Part shown: one piece after another, positions 8,461 to 18,729 of the stretch
How positions within the stretch are numbered: the stretch's first letter is position 1
Layout of the letters: each line of letters begins with the position of its first letter
NCBI RefSeq assembly: GCF_900240975.1
Contig: NZ_LT968776.1
Coordinates: forward strand, 2,911,092-2,975,091
Length of the DNA: 64,000 bases
Direction of reading: 5' to 3'
Source: Mycobacterium sp. 4858
GTDB lineage: Bacteria > Actinomycetota > Actinomycetes > Mycobacteriales > Mycobacteriaceae
Made by a program: the position numbers and the translations under genes
Notes under the pieces: model-generated
Told to the model about the DNA's origin: nothing
Seen by the model: the letters and a program-made list of their open reading frames with translations, nothing else
The model's database searches: none

Positions 8461-9558
8461 CTAGGCGGGGGTTTCGGCCAACTCGCGGCCGATGCGGCGC
8501 AGCTGACCGGTGGCGCCGCCCAACGCGAACTCGGCCTCTTTGGCGGCCAGGAAATAGCGGTGCACGGGGTGATCGGTGTCGACGCCGACGCCGCCGTGCA
8601 CGTGCACGATGGTGTGCGCCACCCGGTGTCCGGCGTCGGCGGCCCAGAACGCGGCGCTGGCCACGTCGATGTCTGCGGGGACATCCTCGGAGACCTTCCA
8701 GGCCGCCTGGGTGAGCGTGAGGCGCAGGCCCTTGACGTCGATGTAGCCGTCGGCCAGCCGCTGTGACACCGCCTGGAAGCTGCCGATCGGGCGGTCAAAC
8801 TGCTCACGCTCGCGGGCGTATTCGGCGGTGAGCTGCAATCCGCGGTCCAGCACTCCCAGCTGAAAAGCGCTGCGGCCCAATGCGGCAAGGGTGTCGAGCC
8901 AGACGACCACCTCGGCGCCGCCGACCATCCGGGCGCCGTCCACCTCCGCGCCGTCCAGCGTCAGGTGTCCGACGCTGCCCAGGCCGGTGGTCTCCAGCGG
9001 GCTCACCGAAACCCCGGGATCACCGGCGGCGACCAGGAAAACCGCGGTCCCGGAATCGGTCTCGGCCGGAACGAGGAACGCGTCGGCCACCGGTCCGAAG
9101 CCGACCTGGGTGCGGGTGCCGGTGAGCCGGTAGCCGTCACCGGCGCGGGTGGCCCGCACCGGCCCCTCACCCATCTCGCCCAGGAGAGCGACGGTGAGGA
9201 TCTTCTCGCCGCTGACCGCCGGGGAACCCCAATCCCGTTGCAGCTCTTCGGTGCCGAACCGCGCCAACGCCCCAGCGCCCAGCATCACCGATTCCAGGTA
9301 CGGCACGGCCGCCAACTGGTGACCCAGCGCCACAAGGATGGCGACCTGCTCGAGCACCCCGAAGCCGTCGCCGCCCACCGAGGTGGCCGAGGCGCTGGTC
9401 AGGATCCCGGCGTCGACGAGTTTGCCCCACAGCGCGCGGTCGAACCGTTGGTCGAGCTTGTCGAGGTCACGTTGGTGCTCCGGCGTGCATACCGAGTTCA
9501 CGATCGTGTCGACCAGTCCGCCGAGATCGGTGGCCGCTTCGGTTGTCGAAAAGTCCAT
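8461..9558 (-). CDS. fadE27: Acyl-CoA dehydrogenase FadE27 (ChsE5), non-catalytic partner
   Basis: Acyl-CoA dehydrogenase homologue of 365 residues matching FadE27 (Rv3505). In M. tuberculosis it pairs with FadE26 as the alpha2beta2 ChsE4-ChsE5 enzyme that dehydrogenates steroid side-chain CoA thioesters, with FAD bound between the two chains. The REREQFDRPIGSFQAVSQ motif is intact. At the position of the FadE26 catalytic base the sequence reads DTLAALGRS with no glutamate, as expected for the partner subunit. The gap to fadE26 is 28 bp. Confidence 0.9.
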   Translation of the reverse strand: MDFSTTEAATDLGGLVDTIVNSVCTPEHQRDLDKLDQRFDRALWGKLVDAGILTSASATSVGGDGFGVLEQVAILVALGHQLAAVPYLESVMLGAGALARFGTEELQRDWGSPAVSGEKILTVALLGEMGEGPVRATRAGDGYRLTGTRTQVGFGPVADAFLVPAETDSGTAVFLVAAGDPGVSVSPLETTGLGSVGHLTLDGAEVDGARMVGGAEVVVWLDTLAALGRSAFQLGVLDRGLQLTAEYAREREQFDRPIGSFQAVSQRLADGYIDVKGLRLTLTQAAWKVSEDVPADIDVASAAFWAADAGHRVAHTIVHVHGGVGVDTDHPVHRYFLAAKEAEFALGGATGQLRRIGRELAETPA

Positions 9559-9586
9559 CGGTGTTCGTCCTTTAGGGGAGGGGGGC

Positions 9587-10768
<1,182 letters not shown>

Positions 10769-10848
10769 CCCAGCCGTCCTTTGTTAACGTGATTCGCCTC
10801 GATTGGCCGACGTTAGTCGGCCGACAACAACCCATTCGTCATCCCGGT

Positions 10849-10862
10849 TGTAACACGTTCTA
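10849..10862. promoter_or_regulatory. KstR-type operator between fadE26 and fdxD
   Basis: The 14-mer TGTAACACGTTCTA is identical to the site at 977-990 and fits TNNAACNNGTTNNA fully. It lies about 80 bp upstream of fadE26 and about 107 bp upstream of fdxD, so it could repress both directions. Confidence 0.88.
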
Positions 10863-10922
10863 GTCTGAGATTCCAGCGACCGTTTCCCCCGCGGTATCGG
10901 GGCCCTATGGTGGACCTACATA

Positions 10923-10942
10923 CTGAGGAGGCGTGTCCTCAG
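10923..10942 (+). other. Short hairpin in the fdxD leader
   Basis: CTGAGGA and TCCTCAG form a perfect 7-bp stem around the loop GGCGTG, 27 bp before the fdxD start. It is too small to be sure it matters. It could tune fdxD translation. Confidence 0.3.
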
Positions 10943-10969
10943 ATTGAAGCCAGGTGCAAGGAGGGTGCT

Positions 10970-11161
10970 GTGCGGGTGATCGTCGACCGTGACCGGTGTG
11001 AAGGTAACGCCGTGTGCATGGGAATCGCGCCGGATATCTTCGACTTGGACGACGAGGATTACGCCGTCGTGAAGCTGGACCCGATTCCCCCCGATCAGGA
11101 GGAGTTGGCCGAGCGGGCGATCGCCGAATGCCCGCGAGCCGCGCTGCAGCGGGGCGAGTGA
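10970..11161 (+). CDS. fdxD: 3Fe-4S ferredoxin FdxD
   Basis: Ferredoxin of 63 residues matching FdxD (Rv3503c). Cysteines C10, C16 and C54 (RDRCEGNAVC and ECPRAAL) fit a single 3Fe-4S cluster of the type that serves cytochromes P450. In this setting it probably donates electrons to a sterol-oxidising P450 encoded elsewhere. GTG at 10970 follows a strong AAGGAGGG ribosome site. The in-frame ATG at 10907 would add residues unlike the family. The gap to hsd4A is 43 bp. Confidence 0.9.
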   Translation: MRVIVDRDRCEGNAVCMGIAPDIFDLDDEDYAVVKLDPIPPDQEELAERAIAECPRAALQRGE

Positions 11162-11204
11162 CCCGAGCCCGAATGCGCCACCAGAAACTAGAGGTATTCA
11201 TAAA

Positions 11205-12119
11205 TTGACTAGCAGCACGAACGCGACCGATCTCTCCGGAAAGGTCGCGGTGGTGACCGGTGCCGCCGCGGGGCTGGGACGTGCCGAGGCTCTCGGCCTG
11301 GCCCGGGCCGGGGCGACCGTCGTCGTCAACGACATCGCCACCGCGCTGGATGCCTCCGACGTCATCGACGAGATCAACTCGGCCGGCTCGAAGGCCGTCG
11401 CGGTCGCCGGCGACATCAGCGAACGCGCCACCGCCGACGAGTTGGTCGCGCAGGCCGACGGCCTGGGTGGGCTGGACATCGTGGTCAACAACGCGGGGAT
11501 CACCCGCGACCGGATGCTGTTCAACATGTCCGACGAGGAATGGGATCTGGTCATCGCGGTGCACCTGCGCGGCCACTTCCTGCTGACCCGCAACGCGGCC
11601 ACCTACTGGCGCTCGAAGGCTAAGGAAGCGGGGGGAACCGTCTTCGGGCGCCTGGTCAACACCGCGTCCGAGGCGGGGCTGGTCGGTCCCGTGGGGCAGG
11701 CCAACTACGGCGCCGCCAAGGCCGGGATCATCTCGCTCACCCTGACCGCCGCCCGGGCGCTCGGCCGCTACGGGGTGTGCGCCAACGCGATTTGTCCGCG
11801 CGCCCGGACCGCGATGACGGCCGACGTCTTCGGTGCCGCACCGGAGGTCGAGCCGGGCGGCGTCGACCCGCTGTCACCCGAGCACGTTGTCAGCCTGGTC
11901 AAGTTCCTGTCATCGCCGGCGGCTGCAGAAGTCAACGGGCAGGTGTTTATTGTTTACGGGCCGCGGGTGACACTGGTTTCGGCGCCGACCGCCGAGCACC
12001 AATTCAGCGCCGACGGGCCGGCCTGGGATCCCGCGCAACTGAGCGCGACGCTGCGTGAGTACTTTGCTGGGCGGGATCCGGAGCGGAACTTTTCCGCGGT
12101 CGGACTGATGGAGCAATAA
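11205..12119 (+). CDS. hsd4A: SDR dehydrogenase Hsd4A-like (Rv3502c)
   Basis: Short-chain dehydrogenase of 304 residues with the NAD motif TGAAAGLGRA near residue 19, NNAG near residue 98, and the active-site pair in NYGAAKAG. The C-terminal tail of about 40 residues fits Rv3502c. Its relatives in sterol-degrading actinobacteria act as 17-beta-hydroxysteroid and beta-hydroxyacyl-CoA dehydrogenases in side-chain removal. The start is TTG at 11205, preceded by an AGAGGT site. It lies after fdxD and before the mce4 operon on the same strand. Confidence 0.82.
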   Translation: MTSSTNATDLSGKVAVVTGAAAGLGRAEALGLARAGATVVVNDIATALDASDVIDEINSAGSKAVAVAGDISERATADELVAQADGLGGLDIVVNNAGITRDRMLFNMSDEEWDLVIAVHLRGHFLLTRNAATYWRSKAKEAGGTVFGRLVNTASEAGLVGPVGQANYGAAKAGIISLTLTAARALGRYGVCANAICPRARTAMTADVFGAAPEVEPGGVDPLSPEHVVSLVKFLSSPAAAEVNGQVFIVYGPRVTLVSAPTAEHQFSADGPAWDPAQLSATLREYFAGRDPERNFSAVGLMEQ

Positions 12120-12150
12120 CCGTGTGAGGTTACTTCGTGGGGGGGAATCG

Positions 12151-12165
12151 ACAGGTATAACCTGT
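12151..12165. promoter_or_regulatory. Inverted repeat upstream of the mce4 operon
   Basis: ACAGGT-ATA-ACCTGT is a perfect inverted repeat with 6-bp arms in the AT-richer 236-bp gap between hsd4A and yrbE4A. It has the shape of a dimeric-repressor operator. It does not match the KstR consensus. Confidence 0.4.
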
Positions 12166-12234
12166 TTCAGTTTGACACATGACAAGTGCGTCTGACCTGG
12201 CAAATTAACGGTTCAGATAAAGAAATACTGTTCA

Positions 12235-12265
12235 TTGACACCGTTAACTTCTTCTGGGTTAATAT
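12235..12265 (+). promoter_or_regulatory. Possible promoter of yrbE4A-mce4
   Basis: A TTGACA hexamer at 12235-12240 and TAATAT at 12260-12265 are separated by 19 bp, slightly longer than ideal, in the only AT-rich stretch before the operon. The distance to the yrbE4A start is about 90 bp. Confidence 0.35.
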
Positions 12266-12355
12266 GATCCGGCTCACATCGAGCCAGCTACGACCGCAAA
12301 CGACGCAAAGGCCTGACATAGACTTCGCCGCGAGCAGCCGAGGGGGGTAATCGAG

Positions 12356-13120
12356 TTGATGCAACAACTTGCTGTTCCCGCCCGCGCCGTCGGCGGGTTC
12401 TTCGAAATGATGATCGACACGGGTCGTCAGAGTTTTCGCCGGCCGTTCCAGTTGAGCGAGTTCCTGGAACAGACGTGGATGATCGCGCGGGTGTCGCTGG
12501 TCCCGACCCTGCTGGTGTCGATCCCATTCACCGTGCTGGTGGCATTCACCCTCAATATCCTGCTGCGCGAAATCGGGGCCGCCGACTTGTCCGGCGCCGG
12601 AACGGCTTTCGGCACCATCACGCAGTTGGGTCCGGTGGTGACCGTGCTCGTCGTGGCCGGTGCCGGAGCCACGGCGATCTGCGCCGACCTCGGCGCGCGG
12701 ACCATCCGCGAGGAGATCGACGCGATGCGGGTGCTCGGCATCGACCCGATCCACCGGCTGGTGGTTCCCCGCGTGTTGGCTTCCACCGTGGTCGCGCTCT
12801 TGCTCAACGGTTTGGTGTGCGCCATCGGCTTGTCCGGCGGCTACGTGTTCTCCGTCTTCTTGCAGGGCGTGAATCCGGGTGCGTTCATCAACGGGCTGAC
12901 CGTCCTGACCGGGCTGCGCGAGCTGGTGCTCGCCGAGGTCAAGGCGCTGCTGTTCGGCGTCATGGCCGGGCTGGTCGGTTGCTATCGCGGGCTGACCGTC
13001 AAGGGCGGACCCAAGGGCGTCGGCAACGCGGTGAACGAAACCGTGGTCTACGCGTTCATCTGTCTGTTCGTCATCAACGTGGTGATGACTGCCATCGGCG
13101 TGCGAATCTCGGCGAAGTGA
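12356..13120 (+). CDS. yrbE4A: Mce4 permease subunit YrbE4A
   Basis: MlaE/YrbE-type integral membrane protein of 254 residues, close to YrbE4A (Rv3501c). It has several hydrophobic segments and the family motif ICADLGARTIREEIDAMRVL on the cytoplasmic loop that is thought to contact the MceG ATPase. With YrbE4B it forms the inner-membrane channel of the Mce4 cholesterol importer. TTG at 12356 gives the family length, and ATG at 12359 is equally possible. A GGGGGG-rich ribosome site precedes both. It is the first gene of a ten-gene operon. Confidence 0.93.
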   Translation: MMQQLAVPARAVGGFFEMMIDTGRQSFRRPFQLSEFLEQTWMIARVSLVPTLLVSIPFTVLVAFTLNILLREIGAADLSGAGTAFGTITQLGPVVTVLVVAGAGATAICADLGARTIREEIDAMRVLGIDPIHRLVVPRVLASTVVALLLNGLVCAIGLSGGYVFSVFLQGVNPGAFINGLTVLTGLRELVLAEVKALLFGVMAGLVGCYRGLTVKGGPKGVGNAVNETVVYAFICLFVINVVMTAIGVRISAK

Positions 13121-13127
13121 GTACTCG

Positions 13128-13970
13128 ATGAGCTACGACGTCACCTACCGGCTGCGCAACCTCGCTTCCCGGTTGCAGGAGCCGGTCGATGACTTCGGCG
13201 AGCAGGCGCTGTTCTACGGGCAAACCGTCCGGTACGTCCCCAACGCGCTCACCCGCTACCGCAAGGAGACGGTCCGGCTGATCGCCGAGATGACGATGGG
13301 CGCGGGAGCGCTGGTCATGATCGGCGGCACCGTCGGTGTCGCCGCCTTCCTGACGCTGGCCTCCGGCGGGGTCATCGCCGTGCAGGGGTATTCGTCGCTG
13401 GGCAACATCGGCATCGAGGCGCTGACCGGCTTCCTGTCGGCGTTCCTCAACGTCCGGGTGGTCGCGCCGGTGATTGCGGGTATCGCGCTGGCCGCCACCA
13501 TCGGTGCCGGCGCCACCGCGCAATTGGGCGCCATGCGGGTGTCCGAGGAGATCGACGCGGTCGAGTGCATGGCGGTGCACTCGGTGTCCTACCTGGTGTC
13601 GACCCGGCTGATCGCCGGGCTCATCGCGATCATCCCGTTGTATTCCCTGTCGGTGCTGGCCGCGTTCTTCGCCGCCCGCTTCACCACGGTGTACATCAAC
13701 GGGCAGTCCAAGGGCCTCTACGACCACTACTTCAACACCTTCCTCATCCCCTCGGACCTGCTGTGGTCGTTCCTGCAGGCGATCGTCATGTCCATCGCGG
13801 TGATGCTCGTCCATACCTATTACGGCTACAACGCCAGCGGCGGGCCGGTCGGCGTCGGGATCGCGGTCGGTCAGGCCGTGCGGACCTCGCTGATCGTCGT
13901 CGTCGTCATCACATTGTTCATCTCACTCGCTGTCTACGGCGCGTCCGGTAACTTCAACCTCTCCGGGTAA
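13128..13970 (+). CDS. yrbE4B: Mce4 permease subunit YrbE4B
   Basis: Second MlaE/YrbE permease subunit, 280 residues, equal in length to YrbE4B (Rv3500c). The family motif reads LGAMRVSEEIDAVECM, and five or so hydrophobic segments are visible. It pairs with YrbE4A as the membrane part of the Mce4 sterol transporter. It starts 7 bp after the yrbE4A stop. Confidence 0.93.
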   Translation: MSYDVTYRLRNLASRLQEPVDDFGEQALFYGQTVRYVPNALTRYRKETVRLIAEMTMGAGALVMIGGTVGVAAFLTLASGGVIAVQGYSSLGNIGIEALTGFLSAFLNVRVVAPVIAGIALAATIGAGATAQLGAMRVSEEIDAVECMAVHSVSYLVSTRLIAGLIAIIPLYSLSVLAAFFAARFTTVYINGQSKGLYDHYFNTFLIPSDLLWSFLQAIVMSIAVMLVHTYYGYNASGGPVGVGIAVGQAVRTSLIVVVVITLFISLAVYGASGNFNLSG

Positions 13971-13989
13971 GAGGACCGCTTAAAGGGAC

Positions 13990-15192
13990 ATGGCAGAAAC
14001 AGATACGCGACGCTCACACGTCCGGCTGGCAGCCGCGGTGCTGGCCGGCCTGCTGGTGGCGTTCGCCGCTGTGACTTACCTTTCCTACACAGCGGCTTTC
14101 GCCTCGATCGACAACGTCACGGTCTCGGCCCCGCGCGCCGGTCTGGTGATGGAGAAGGGTGCCAAGGTCAAATACCGCGGCATTCAGATCGGCAAGGTCG
14201 AGAGCATCGACTACTCCGGTGACCAGGCGCGACTGACGCTGGGCATCAACAGTGACGACATGCACTTCATCCCTTCCAACGCGACGGTGCACATCGCGGG
14301 CAACACCATCTTCGGGGCCAAGGCCGTGGAATTCCTTCCGCCGCAGAACCCTTCGCCGACCCCGCTGCGCCCGGACGCGCACGTCGCCGCGTCGGCGGTG
14401 CAGCTGGAGGTCAACACCCTGTTCCAGTCGCTGATCGACCTGCTGCACAAGATCGACCCGGTCGAGCTCAACGGCACGTTGAGCGCGCTGTCCGAGGGTC
14501 TGCGCGGTCACGGCGACGACTTCGGCGGCATCTTGTCCGGCCTGAACACGCTGACCCAGCAAACGAACCCGAAACTGCCCGCGCTGCAGGAGGACTTCCG
14601 TAAAGCGGCGGTCGTCACCAACATCTACGCCGACGCCGCCCCGAACCTGAACACCGTCTTCGACAACCTGCCGACGATCAACAAGACCGTCGTCGACCAG
14701 CAGAACAACCTCAACGACACGTTGCTGGCCACGATCGGCCTGGCCAACAACGCCTACGACACGTTGGAGCCGGCTGAACAGAACTTCATCGACGCCATCA
14801 ACCGGCTGCGGGCCCCGCTGAAGGTGGCCGCCGACTATTCGCCGGAATTCGGCTGCCTGTTCGCCGGCATCGACCGGGGCCTCAAGGAATTCGGACCGAT
14901 CCTCGGCGTGCGCAAAGCGGGTCTGTTCACGTCTTCGAGCTTCGTGCTGGGTGCGCCGGCGTACACCTATCCCGAATCGTTGCCCCTGGTCAATGGCTCC
15001 GGGGGCCCGAACTGCCGGGGGTTGCCCGACATTCCGAACAAGCAACACGGTGGATCGTGGTACCGGGCGCCGTTCCTGGTGACCGACAACGCCAACGTTC
15101 CGTACGAGCCGTTCACCGAGTTGCAGTTCGACGCGCCCTCGACACTGCAGTTCCTGTTCCATGGCGCGTTCGCCGAACGGGACGACTTCTGA
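13990..15192 (+). CDS. mce4A: Mce4A, cholesterol importer substrate-binding protein
   Basis: MCE-family protein of 400 residues, the same length as Mce4A (Rv3499c). It has an N-terminal membrane anchor (residues about 14-35), an MCE/MlaD beta-domain that starts near MEKGAKVKYRGIQIGKVES, and a long helical region rich in Asn and Leu. Mce4A-F form the periplasmic lipid conduit. The C-terminal part holds two cysteines (FGCLFAG, PNCRGLP). Its stop overlaps the mce4B start as TGATG. Confidence 0.93.
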   Translation: MAETDTRRSHVRLAAAVLAGLLVAFAAVTYLSYTAAFASIDNVTVSAPRAGLVMEKGAKVKYRGIQIGKVESIDYSGDQARLTLGINSDDMHFIPSNATVHIAGNTIFGAKAVEFLPPQNPSPTPLRPDAHVAASAVQLEVNTLFQSLIDLLHKIDPVELNGTLSALSEGLRGHGDDFGGILSGLNTLTQQTNPKLPALQEDFRKAAVVTNIYADAAPNLNTVFDNLPTINKTVVDQQNNLNDTLLATIGLANNAYDTLEPAEQNFIDAINRLRAPLKVAADYSPEFGCLFAGIDRGLKEFGPILGVRKAGLFTSSSFVLGAPAYTYPESLPLVNGSGGPNCRGLPDIPNKQHGGSWYRAPFLVTDNANVPYEPFTELQFDAPSTLQFLFHGAFAERDDF

Positions 15193-16245
15193 TGGCGGCC
15201 GGGGCAATGCCGACGCACCGCTCGATGATGATCAAGGTCAGCGTCTTCGCGGTGGCCATGCTGATCGTGTCCGCGGGTCTGGTGGTGGTCTTCGGGGACT
15301 TCCGATTCGGCCCCGAAAGCACCTACCACGCAACGTTCACCGATGTGTCGCGCTTGAAGGCGGGCCAGAAGGTTCGCATCGCCGGGGTGCCGGTCGGAGC
15401 CGTGTCCGGTGTGAAGCTCAACCCGGACAACACCATCGACGTGTCGTTCGGGCTCGACAAGCGCTACACCCTCTATTCCTCCACCCGCGCGGTGATCCGC
15501 TACGAAAACCTGGTCGGTGACCGGTATCTGGAGATCACCTCCGGTCCGGGGGGAGCTGCGCAAGCTGCCGCCGGGCGCGACGATCAACGCCCAGCACACC
15601 CAGCCGGCGCTGGATCTCGACGCGCTACTGGGTGGCCTGCGGCCGGTGCTCAAGGGGCTGGACGCGGACAAGGTGAACACGATCAGCAGCGCCGTCATCG
15701 AGTTGCTGCAGGGTCAGGGCGGCGCGCTGTCCAACGTGCTGGCCGACACCAGCGCGTTCTCGTCGGCGCTGGGCCAGCGCGACCAACTCATCGGTGACGT
15801 CATCAACAACCTGAACACGGTGCTCAAGACGGTCGATGCGCGCAGCGCCCAATTCTCGGCCAGCGTGGACCAGCTGCAGCAACTGATCAGCGGCTTGGCG
15901 AAGAACAAGGACGACATCGCCGGCGCCATTCCGCCGCTGGCCTCCACGACGACGGATCTGACCGAGCTGCTGAAGAATTCGCGGCGGCCGCTGCAGGGCA
16001 TCCTGGAAAACACCCGGCCGCTGGCCACCGAAATCGACAATCGGAAGGCCGAGGTCAACAACGACGTCGAGCAGCTGGGTGAGGACTATCTGCGGCTGGC
16101 GGCGCTGGGCGCCTACGGGTCGTTCTTCAACATCTACTTCTGTTCGGTGACGATCAAGATCAACGGCCCGGCCGGCAGCGACATCCTGCTGCCGCTCGGT
16201 GGTCAGGTGGATCCGAGCAAGGGGAGGTGCGCTTTTGTCAAGTAA
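15192..16245 (+). pseudogene. mce4B: Mce4B, apparent one-base frameshift
   Basis: MCE-family gene that should encode about 350 residues, the length of Mce4B (Rv3498c). The first frame from ATG at 15192 reads well to YLEITSGPG (residue about 120). The remainder, ELRKLPPGATINAQ onward, is in the next frame. The switch is at a run of six G (15548-15553). Removing one G restores a full-length protein ending CAFVK. All flanking mce4 genes are intact and an essential conduit subunit is unlikely to be lost alone, so a sequencing error is my preferred explanation. Confidence 0.85.
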
Positions 16246-17299
16246 CGCAAAGCGCGAGCGCGATCCGCTGCGCACCGGCATCTTCGGTGTGGTGCTGGTG
16301 GTCTGCGTCGTGCTCATCGCATTCGGCTACGCGGCGTTACCGTTCTTCCCGCAGGGGAAGGTCTACGACGCCTACTTCTCCGACGCCGGCGGCATCAATC
16401 CGGGCAATGCGGTGTACGTGTCGGGCCTCAAGGTCGGCAAGGTGACCGCCGTGGGCCTGGCCGGTGACACCGCGAAGATCAGCTTCAGCGTGGATCGGCA
16501 CGTCACCGTCGGCGACCAGTCGCTGGCCGCGATCCGCACCGACACCATCCTCGGTGAGCGTTCGGTCGCGGTGACGCCGGCCGGCAGTGGCAGGTCGACC
16601 ACGATCCCGCTCAGCCGCACGACCACGCCGTACACGCTCGCCGGCGCGCTGGAGGACCTGGGCTCGAATGCCAGCAACTTGAACAAGCCCCAATTCGAGC
16701 AGGCGCTGAACGTCCTGACCGACACGTTGCACGACGCGACTCCCCAGCTGCGCGGCGCGCTCGACGGTGTGACGACGCTGTCGCGCACCCTGAATCGCCG
16801 CGACGAGGCGCTGCAAAGCCTGCTGGCGCATGCGAAGTCCGTGACCGGCGTCCTGTCCCAGCGTGCCGACCAAGTCAACAAGCTGGTCGACGACGGCAAC
16901 GAGTTGTTCGCCGCGCTCGACGAGCGGCGCGCCGCGATCGGACAACTCATCGGGGGAATCCAGGGGCTATCGCAACAGATTTCCGGCTTCGTCGCCGACA
17001 ACCGCCGTGAATTCGGCCCGGCGCTGAGCAAGCTCAACGACGTGCTGAGCGACCTCAACGAGCGCCGCGACTACATCACCGAGGCCCTCAAGCGGCTGCC
17101 GACTTACGCCACCGAGCTGGGCGAGGTGGTCGGCTCTGGGCCCGGCTTCAACGTCAACGTCTACGGCGTCATACCCGCGCCGCTGGTCGCGACGATGTTC
17201 GACTTCTTCTACCAGCCCGGCAAGATGCCGGCCAGCCTCGCCGACTACCTGCGGGGGTTAATCCAGGAACGCTGGGTGATCAGGCCGAAGTCGCCATGA
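16235..17299 (+). CDS. mce4C: Mce4C
   Basis: MCE-family subunit of 354 residues, close to Mce4C (Rv3497c). It has an N-terminal anchor (about residues 14-33), an MCE domain from GKVYDAYFSDAGGINPGNAV, then a helical coiled region with DRHVTVGDQ and repeated RRDEALQSLL-type turns. I chose TTG at 16235, which lies inside the last codons of mce4B and has GGGGAGG seven bases upstream; earlier starts lack such a site. The ATGA overlap with mce4D supports operon coupling. Confidence 0.9.
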   Translation: MSSNAKRERDPLRTGIFGVVLVVCVVLIAFGYAALPFFPQGKVYDAYFSDAGGINPGNAVYVSGLKVGKVTAVGLAGDTAKISFSVDRHVTVGDQSLAAIRTDTILGERSVAVTPAGSGRSTTIPLSRTTTPYTLAGALEDLGSNASNLNKPQFEQALNVLTDTLHDATPQLRGALDGVTTLSRTLNRRDEALQSLLAHAKSVTGVLSQRADQVNKLVDDGNELFAALDERRAAIGQLIGGIQGLSQQISGFVADNRREFGPALSKLNDVLSDLNERRDYITEALKRLPTYATELGEVVGSGPGFNVNVYGVIPAPLVATMFDFFYQPGKMPASLADYLRGLIQERWVIRPKSP

Positions 17300-18729
17300 C
17301 CAAGCGCTTCTCCGGCAGCCGGGGGCTGCGTTACACGACCGCCATCGCTCTCATCGCGGCGTTGGTGGGTGGCGTGTACGTATTGTCGTCGACCGGCAGT
17401 ACGCGAAGTATCGTCGGCTATTTCACGTCGGCGGTCGGTCTCTACCCCGGTGATCAGGTTCGTGTTCTCGGTGTCCCGGTCGGCACTATTCGCACGATCG
17501 AGCCGCGACCCTCCGATGTCAAGATCACCATGTCGGTGTCCAAGGACGTGAAGATCCCGAAGGACGCCAAGGCCATCATCATGTCGCCAAACCTGGTGGC
17601 GGCCAGGTTCATCCAGCTGACCCCGGCCTACACCGGCGGCCCGGCGCTGCCCGACGGCGGCAGCATCGGCCTCGGTCGCACCGGCGTGCCGGTGGAATGG
17701 GACGAGGTCAAGGAGTCGCTGACCCAACTGGCGGTGCAGCTCGGTCCGACGACCGGATCGATGCAGGGGCCACTGGGCCGGGCGATCAACCAGGCCGCCG
17801 ACACGTTCAACGGCAACGGTGATTCGTTCCACAACGCACTGCGCGAACTCTCGCAAGCCGCTGGGCGGCTGGGGGATTCGCGCAGCGACATCTTCGGCAC
17901 GGTCAAGAACCTTCAGGTTCTCGTCAACGCGCTGTCGGCCAGTAACGAACAGATCGTGCAGTTCGCCGGAAACGTCGCCTCGGTGTCGCAGGTGCTCGCC
18001 GACAGCTCACGCCACCTGGACACCACGCTAGGCACGCTCAACAAGGCCCTCTCCGACATCCGCGGGTTCCTGCACGAGAACAACTCGACCATCATCGACA
18101 CGGTCAACAACCTCAACGACTTCGCCAAGACGCTCAGCGACCAGAGCGACAACATCGAACAGGTACTGCACGTCGCGGGCCCGGGTATCTCCAACTTCTA
18201 CAACATCTACGACCCGGCCCAGGGCACGCTCAACGGTCTGTTGTCCATTCCGGAGTTCGCCAACCCCGTGCAATTCATCTGCGGCGGGTCCTTCGAGACG
18301 GCCGCCGGGCCGAGGGCGCCCGACTATTTCCGGCGTGCGGAACTGTGCCGTGAGCGGCTGGGGCCGGTGCTGCGGCGCCTCACCGTGAACTACCCGCCCA
18401 TCATGTTCCACCCGCTCAACACGATCACCGCCTACAAGGGCCAGATCATCTATGACACCCCCGAAACCCAAGCGAAATCGGCGACTCCGGTCCCCGAGCT
18501 GACCTGGATCCCGGCCAATGGCGCCAAGACGCCGCCGGCCGCCCAGAACCCGGCGGATCTGCAGGCGTTGCTGGTTCCGCCGGCACCGCAGAGCGGCCAG
18601 GCGCCGGCACCGGCCTTGGGAAATGCCGGACCCGCTCCGGCGCCCGGACCCGCGCCGGGGAGCGCCTTCGGACCCCTGCCGGGGCCCCCGCCAAGCCAAA
18701 CACCGCCGGCCGCGGACGGGGGCGGCTGA
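17296..18729 (+). CDS. mce4D: Mce4D
   Basis: MCE-family subunit of 477 residues (Mce4D, Rv3496c, is about 450). It has a membrane anchor near residues 13-33, an MCE domain starting GYFTSAVGLYPGDQVRVLGV, a helical middle, and a proline/alanine-rich C-terminal tail of about 70 residues. The tail is longer than in M. tuberculosis and is the likely source of the size difference. It overlaps mce4C (ATGA) and mce4E (TGATG). Confidence 0.92.
   Translation: MTKRFSGSRGLRYTTAIALIAALVGGVYVLSSTGSTRSIVGYFTSAVGLYPGDQVRVLGVPVGTIRTIEPRPSDVKITMSVSKDVKIPKDAKAIIMSPNLVAARFIQLTPAYTGGPALPDGGSIGLGRTGVPVEWDEVKESLTQLAVQLGPTTGSMQGPLGRAINQAADTFNGNGDSFHNALRELSQAAGRLGDSRSDIFGTVKNLQVLVNALSASNEQIVQFAGNVASVSQVLADSSRHLDTTLGTLNKALSDIRGFLHENNSTIIDTVNNLNDFAKTLSDQSDNIEQVLHVAGPGISNFYNIYDPAQGTLNGLLSIPEFANPVQFICGGSFETAAGPRAPDYFRRAELCRERLGPVLRRLTVNYPPIMFHPLNTITAYKGQIIYDTPETQAKSATPVPELTWIPANGAKTPPAAQNPADLQALLVPPAPQSGQAPAPALGNAGPAPAPGPAPGSAFGPLPGPPPSQTPPAADGGG

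Noticed and set aside
13074..13814. Histidine/aspartate-rich antisense frame over yrbE4B
   Set aside because: Product composition is typical of translated complement of a membrane protein; yrbE4B is well supported.
14014..15207. Long open frame antisense to mce4A (397 codons)
   Set aside because: It mirrors the codon periodicity of a clear MCE-family gene on the other strand, has arginine/valine-rich shadow composition and no family features.
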